A DNA stretch of 7,684 bases, taken from assembly GCA_009699025.1 (NCBI GenBank), contig WLOZ01000077.1:1-7684 (forward strand), in the 5' to 3' direction. The stretch's first letter is position 1; every line of letters begins with the position of its first letter. The translations under genes and the position numbers were made by a program. This document shows, piece by piece, positions 7,517 to 7,684 of this stretch. Origin of the DNA: Actinomycetota bacterium. Its GTDB lineage: Bacteria > Actinomycetota > Actinomycetes > S36-B12 > CAIYMF01. The notes under the pieces were generated by a model. That model did not search any database and had not been told where the DNA came from. It worked only from the letters and a program-made list of their open reading frames with translations.

Positions 7517-7684
7517 CTAGAACAGCGCGTTCGAGAGCGCAAGCCGCGCGGGACCGATCGCCGGGTTATCGAGACCGACGATCTCGAACAGGTCGAGCAG
7601 ATGGGTGCGCGCCTCGCCGCGCTCTTCGCCGGAGTTGAGCCGCACCGCCTCGACGAGGAGCGCGAAGGCGGCGGCAAGGTCACC
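7517..7684 (-). CDS. Thioredoxin/tetratricopeptide protein (YbbN/CnoX-like), C-terminal 55 codons only
   Basis: This partial gene enters from the right edge and ends at the TAG at 7519-7517. The visible 55 residues begin GDLAAAFALLVEAVRLNSGE and contain LLDLFEIVG, followed by a helix ending in ALSNALF. In actinobacterial thioredoxin-fold proteins with a TPR-like C-terminal domain (the YbbN/CnoX co-chaperone group, Rv1324 in M. tuberculosis), the last helices follow the pattern L-L-x-L-F-x-x-(V/L)-G, then D-x-P, then ARxxLxxxLF, which this matches. The thioredoxin domain with its CxxC-like site would lie outside the window and cannot be checked. The gene runs in the same direction as the fusion gene, with a 103-base gap. 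As in M. tuberculosis from memory, it lies on the strand opposite glgB/glgE and points towards them. The frame choice rests on this similarity and on the sensible stop position. Confidence 0.75.
   Translation of the reverse strand, partial: GDLAAAFALLVEAVRLNSGEERGEARTHLLDLFEIVGLDNPAIGPARLALSNALF

Noticed and set aside
7444..7683. Minus-strand 79-codon frame at the right edge
   Set aside because: It translates to an Arg/Ser-rich shadow. The neighbouring frame ending at 7517 matches the C-terminus of a thioredoxin/TPR protein.

Overview
The window comes from a high-G+C bacterium (roughly two thirds G+C by eye, with strong G/C bias at third codon positions), almost certainly an actinobacterium. 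The protein families point the same way: a GlgE maltosyltransferase next to GlgB, the C-terminus of an actinobacterial-type thioredoxin/TPR protein, and a three-part transporter / cyclic-nucleotide-binding / patatin protein that I otherwise know from mycobacteria. A more precise taxon cannot be read from the sequence; a Microbacteriaceae-like organism is only a guess.

Layout: (1) positions 1-1947, plus strand, glgE, missing only its first few codons at the window edge; (2) 1964-4207, plus strand, glgB, 16 bases after glgE and clearly in the same operon; (3) 4208-4320, a short convergent spacer without a convincing terminator; (4) 4321-7413, minus strand, one 1030-residue gene encoding a 14-helix MFS-type membrane domain, a cyclic-nucleotide-binding domain, a degenerate Rossmann-like linker domain and an NTE-like patatin hydrolase; (5) 7414-7516, a spacer with a possible terminator and a small AT-rich, promoter-like island; (6) 7517-7684, minus strand, the last 55 codons of a thioredoxin/TPR (YbbN/CnoX-like) gene whose start lies beyond the window.

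glgE and glgB together make branched alpha-glucan. GlgE adds maltosyl units from maltose-1-phosphate to alpha-1,4 chains, and GlgB introduces the alpha-1,6 branches. All catalytic residues of both enzymes are present at family spacing, so both should be active. The minus-strand genes have no evident metabolic link to glucan synthesis. As I recall it, the tail-to-tail arrangement of glgE-glgB and the thioredoxin-like gene also occurs in Mycobacterium tuberculosis (Rv1324 to Rv1327c), with a different gene in between.

The most interesting item is the MFS-CNB-patatin fusion. It puts a membrane transporter, a possible ligand sensor and a serine lipid hydrolase in one chain. The architecture is known (mycobacterial Rv3239c and Rv3728, as I recall) but to my knowledge its function is not established. 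I saw no CRISPR array, tRNA, rRNA, insertion sequence or phage gene.
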